From: Actinoalloteichus caeruleus DSM 43889
GTDB taxonomy: Bacteria > Actinomycetota > Actinomycetes > Mycobacteriales > Pseudonocardiaceae
NCBI RefSeq assembly: GCF_000429185.2
Contig: NZ_AUBJ02000001.1
Coordinates: 744,001-808,000, forward strand
Reading direction: 5' to 3'
Length of the DNA: 64,000 nt
Shown in pieces: positions 62,701 to 64,000 of this stretch (positions are counted from its first letter, which is position 1; the number at the start of each line of letters is the position of its first letter). The notes below the pieces were generated by a model. It saw only the letters and a program-made list of their open reading frames with translations. It was not told where the DNA came from and did not search any database. The translations under genes were made by a program, and so were the position numbers.

Positions 62701-64000
62701 CGGCCCCGTCCCCGGCCCGCGGTCGAGTGGCGGGACCGGGGCGGGCGGATCCTGCTGCGGCTCACCGGTGACACCCCCGAGGAACTCGTGGCCCACGCCG
62801 TCGAGTGCCGGAGGCGGCTGGCCGGGGGAACGCCCCCGAGGGACGTGGCCCACACCGCCACCAGCCTGCCCGCCCGGCGTCACCGGGCGGTCCTGGTGGC
62901 CGTCGACGCCCAGTCGCTCCTCGCCGAGTTGCTGGCGGCCGAGCGGGACCTGCCCACGGTGCTCGCGTCCGGTGGCGAGTGGGCCACCCCCTCGGGGAGT
63001 TACGCCACCGCACGTCCCATCGGACCGGCTCCGGTCGCGTTCGTCTACCCCGGGGCGTTCACCAGCTACCCGGGGCTCGGGCACGAGCTGTTCCGCATGT
63101 TCCCGCGCCTGCGGCAGCGGTTCGAGCGGGAGGCCGGGGAACCCAGGGCGGCGTTCCGGACCGAGCTGCTGTTCCCGGTGGCCGAACACCCGTTGACCAG
63201 GGAGGAGCTCCTCCGGCACGAGGTCGACCTGCTCGCCGACATCCCCTCCATGCTCGTGGTCGGGACGAACATGGCGGTGCTGCACACCCAACTGCTGCGT
63301 GACGAGCTCGGGCTGACCCCCGACGGGGGGATCGGCTACAGCCTCGGGGAGAGCAGCATGCTCTTCGCCACCGGGGTGTGGGACCACACCGCACGGGACG
63401 ACGACTCGCTGACGAGGACCACGCTGTTCCGGGACGGGCTGCGGGGACGCAAACGGCTCGTCCGCGACCAGTGGGAGCTGGACGACGCCGTCGCCGACGA
63501 CGAGATCTGGTCCACCCACGTCCTGCTGACCCGGGCGGACCGGGTGCGGGAACACCTCGCCGGGCTGGACCGGGTGTTCCTCACCCACGTCAACTCGCCC
63601 ACCGAGGTCGTGGTGGCGGGCGACCCCCGCCAGTGCCGGCTGCTGGTCGAGCGGGTGGGTGCCTCCTCGGCGAGGGCGCCAGCCAACCACGTGATGCACT
63701 GCCCGCTCGTCGCCGCCGCGTCCGACGAGCTGGCCGCGCTCAACACCTATCCGCTGGGGGAGGTCCCGCCGGGCATCAGGTTGTTCGGGACGGGGGAGAG
63801 CGGGCCACTCCGGCTGGAGGCCGGTGACGCGGCCTCCCACGGCAGGCGGATCGCGGGCGGCCTGGCGGAGACGGTCGACTTCGCCGGGCTGACGGAAAGC
63901 GCCCACGCCGAGGGTTTCCGCTACTTCGTCGAGGTCGGCCCCGGGGCCACCTGCACGCGGTGGGTGTCGGCGACGCTGGCCGGGCGGGAGCACCTGGCCG
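59740..64000 (+). CDS. Pfa-type synthase, KS-CLF-AT subunit (PfaC-like), partial
   Basis: At least 1420 aa; the frame is open to the right edge. The KS (residues ~10-450) has Cys210 in DAACASALYG, with ECHATGTPLGD and GSVKGQLGHLL. A second KS-like domain (about 550-900) has TLSGDDTAGA where a Cys would be expected, so it is a chain-length-factor type. It contains a GDPAPA repeat insertion. An AT domain follows with FVYPGAFTSYPGLG and GYSLGESS (Ser1201). KS-CLF-AT matches the start of PfaC/Pfa3 proteins, where two DH domains usually come next, beyond the window. ATG 59740 has GGAGG seven nt upstream. It lies 67 bp after the KR-DH gene in the same operon. Confidence 0.9.
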   Translation, partial: MPHTAGSSRMTGQEIAVVGMACLLPGARNPDELWRLLTSGGSAVTPADATRFGTSADVPGGWGDPDHHLVTTLGGWVADPPLDLGGLHLPEDQLAKEDRVVRWPLAVARAALRDAGVDHRDRSAVERTGLVLGNYAFPTAHSVRARRPLIEHAVAHGLHQAGLGGPAPELAAPRPPEDLPGDARPLGQPATVLASALGLGGPRLGLDAACASALYGVALARDYLLTGSADTMLAGAVCVPDELLLQLSFSDLGAYPRPPARSQPFDAESEGIVTGQGAGALVLRRLEDAVRDGDRVLAVLESVGLAGDGAGRHPLRPRVEGQLAAYHAAYAQGPDPTTVDYLECHATGTPLGDRTELSGIAAFFGGAGRLPDIGSVKGQLGHLLTVAGFSSLAKVILALRHDWLPPTPGVGRLRRPVDAEAVADGVLRVGRPWPAGDRPRRAAVSAFGFGGINAHLVLRDHLPVPSPRTRAQPAAGDTAGRTSALTRAMTTAEVTSTTRLGPEEDHDAQPTTRAAAPEPARTRTDHEAGGTPATETGTRPRPGTRPSRTGSEALPPLGITGLGIRLGELDDVRHLDAVLRDVPRPGRPASTDHGRPGRDLPAPDPAYRVPPGDLRNANPQHLAAFAAADQALDDAGYPRCVPGRRPEPRRVAVVGVLDLEPDAHRHRDRFDIGARVRAECHRAGVAPPPAQLDELERAVRDAVHEPLSVNEVLSYVGSVVVSRIAASRNLTGPAFTLSGDDTAGARAVEVAALLLRDPSVEAVLLVGVDLAGDARPAGDPAPAGDPAPAGEPAPAGDPAPGGDPAPGTSAVDGAAAVVLVRADDEATHHYAVIRSVAVRHPGEPTEQQGRATSDAAESALGAAGVPAGEIDHVELGGWTQRDRTVEARGLSTVLGAGRPAVGALGPVTGVAPHAMTIAALVKLAWCLHRAELPAAPGGLGGVPGTGFVVPGRARPWLPTRRGGRRLASLSVPDRGTGAAHLVLADSERPRPRPAVEWRDRGGRILLRLTGDTPEELVAHAVECRRRLAGGTPPRDVAHTATSLPARRHRAVLVAVDAQSLLAELLAAERDLPTVLASGGEWATPSGSYATARPIGPAPVAFVYPGAFTSYPGLGHELFRMFPRLRQRFEREAGEPRAAFRTELLFPVAEHPLTREELLRHEVDLLADIPSMLVVGTNMAVLHTQLLRDELGLTPDGGIGYSLGESSMLFATGVWDHTARDDDSLTRTTLFRDGLRGRKRLVRDQWELDDAVADDEIWSTHVLLTRADRVREHLAGLDRVFLTHVNSPTEVVVAGDPRQCRLLVERVGASSARAPANHVMHCPLVAAASDELAALNTYPLGEVPPGIRLFGTGESGPLRLEAGDAASHGRRIAGGLAETVDFAGLTESAHAEGFRYFVEVGPGATCTRWVSATLAGREHLA
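62053..62160 (+). repeat. Six 18-bp tandem repeats (GDPAPA hexapeptide)
   Basis: Six copies of a GGTGACCCCGCTCCCGCC-like unit, encoding GDARPA, GDPAPA, GDPAPA, GEPAPA, GDPAPG and GDPAPG (residues ~772-807 of the PfaC-like protein). The array lies inside the CLF-like domain, not at a domain border. Confidence 0.95.

Overview
The window is about 72% G+C with strongly G/C-biased third codon positions, GTG starts, an ANTAR response regulator and an actinomycete-type carotenoid locus. This points to a filamentous actinomycete (Actinomycetia); I cannot place it to genus. There is no CRISPR array, rRNA gene or phage module.

Region by region. (1) 1-19,917: most of a natural-product locus that continues off the left edge. 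It has a polyketide dehydratase-fold protein, an FkbH-like HAD/carrier protein, a transglutaminase-like protein, a histidine phosphatase, a nucleotidyltransferase-like protein, an AMP-forming ligase, three paralogous cytochromes P450, three methyltransferases, a group II PLP decarboxylase-like enzyme and a cucumopine-synthase-related protein. A tRNA-Leu(CAA) gene with its terminator sits at 9,508-9,636. (2) 20,023-21,404: an IS110-family insertion sequence, followed by a second acyl/aryl-AMP ligase (21,423-23,093). (3) 23,368-29,376: core-type genes, namely a PdtaR-like ANTAR regulator and a complete branched-chain amino-acid ABC transporter (livK-H-M-G-F) closed by a strong terminator. (4) 29,533-36,474: a photolyase, a Rieske protein and the carotenoid genes crtU, crtB and crtI; crtI carries an apparent frameshift. 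(5) 37,148-39,536: an HTH/NBR1-Ig-like protein, then 1.4 kb with no convincing gene but with short palindromic repeats. (6) 39,537-49,391: a sugar-utilisation regulon with a GH3 glycosidase, a LacI regulator, a binding protein, two permeases and a GH42 beta-galactosidase. Matching LacI-type operators lie upstream of GH3 and of lacI. A divergent-facing sigma factor follows. (7) 50,709-64,000: an operon for a polyunsaturated-fatty-acid-synthase-type (Pfa) iterative lipid synthase. It encodes a COG2907-like FAD oxidoreductase, a discrete ACP, an alpha/beta hydrolase (thioesterase), KS-AT, ACP-ACP-KR-DH and a KS-CLF-AT protein that runs off the right edge.

The most notable items are the Pfa-type secondary-lipid operon with its accessory genes, the unusual enzyme set of the left locus, and three places where a run of G residues appears one base short (crtI, the first ACP repeat, possibly the KS-AT end). 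These last could be real mutations or assembly errors. Regulatory features visible in the sequence include leaderless TANNNT promoters, a consensus TTGACA-N17-TAGGGT promoter, LacI operators and a hairpin-rich livK leader. All family assignments are by reading motifs and domain order; no database search was run.
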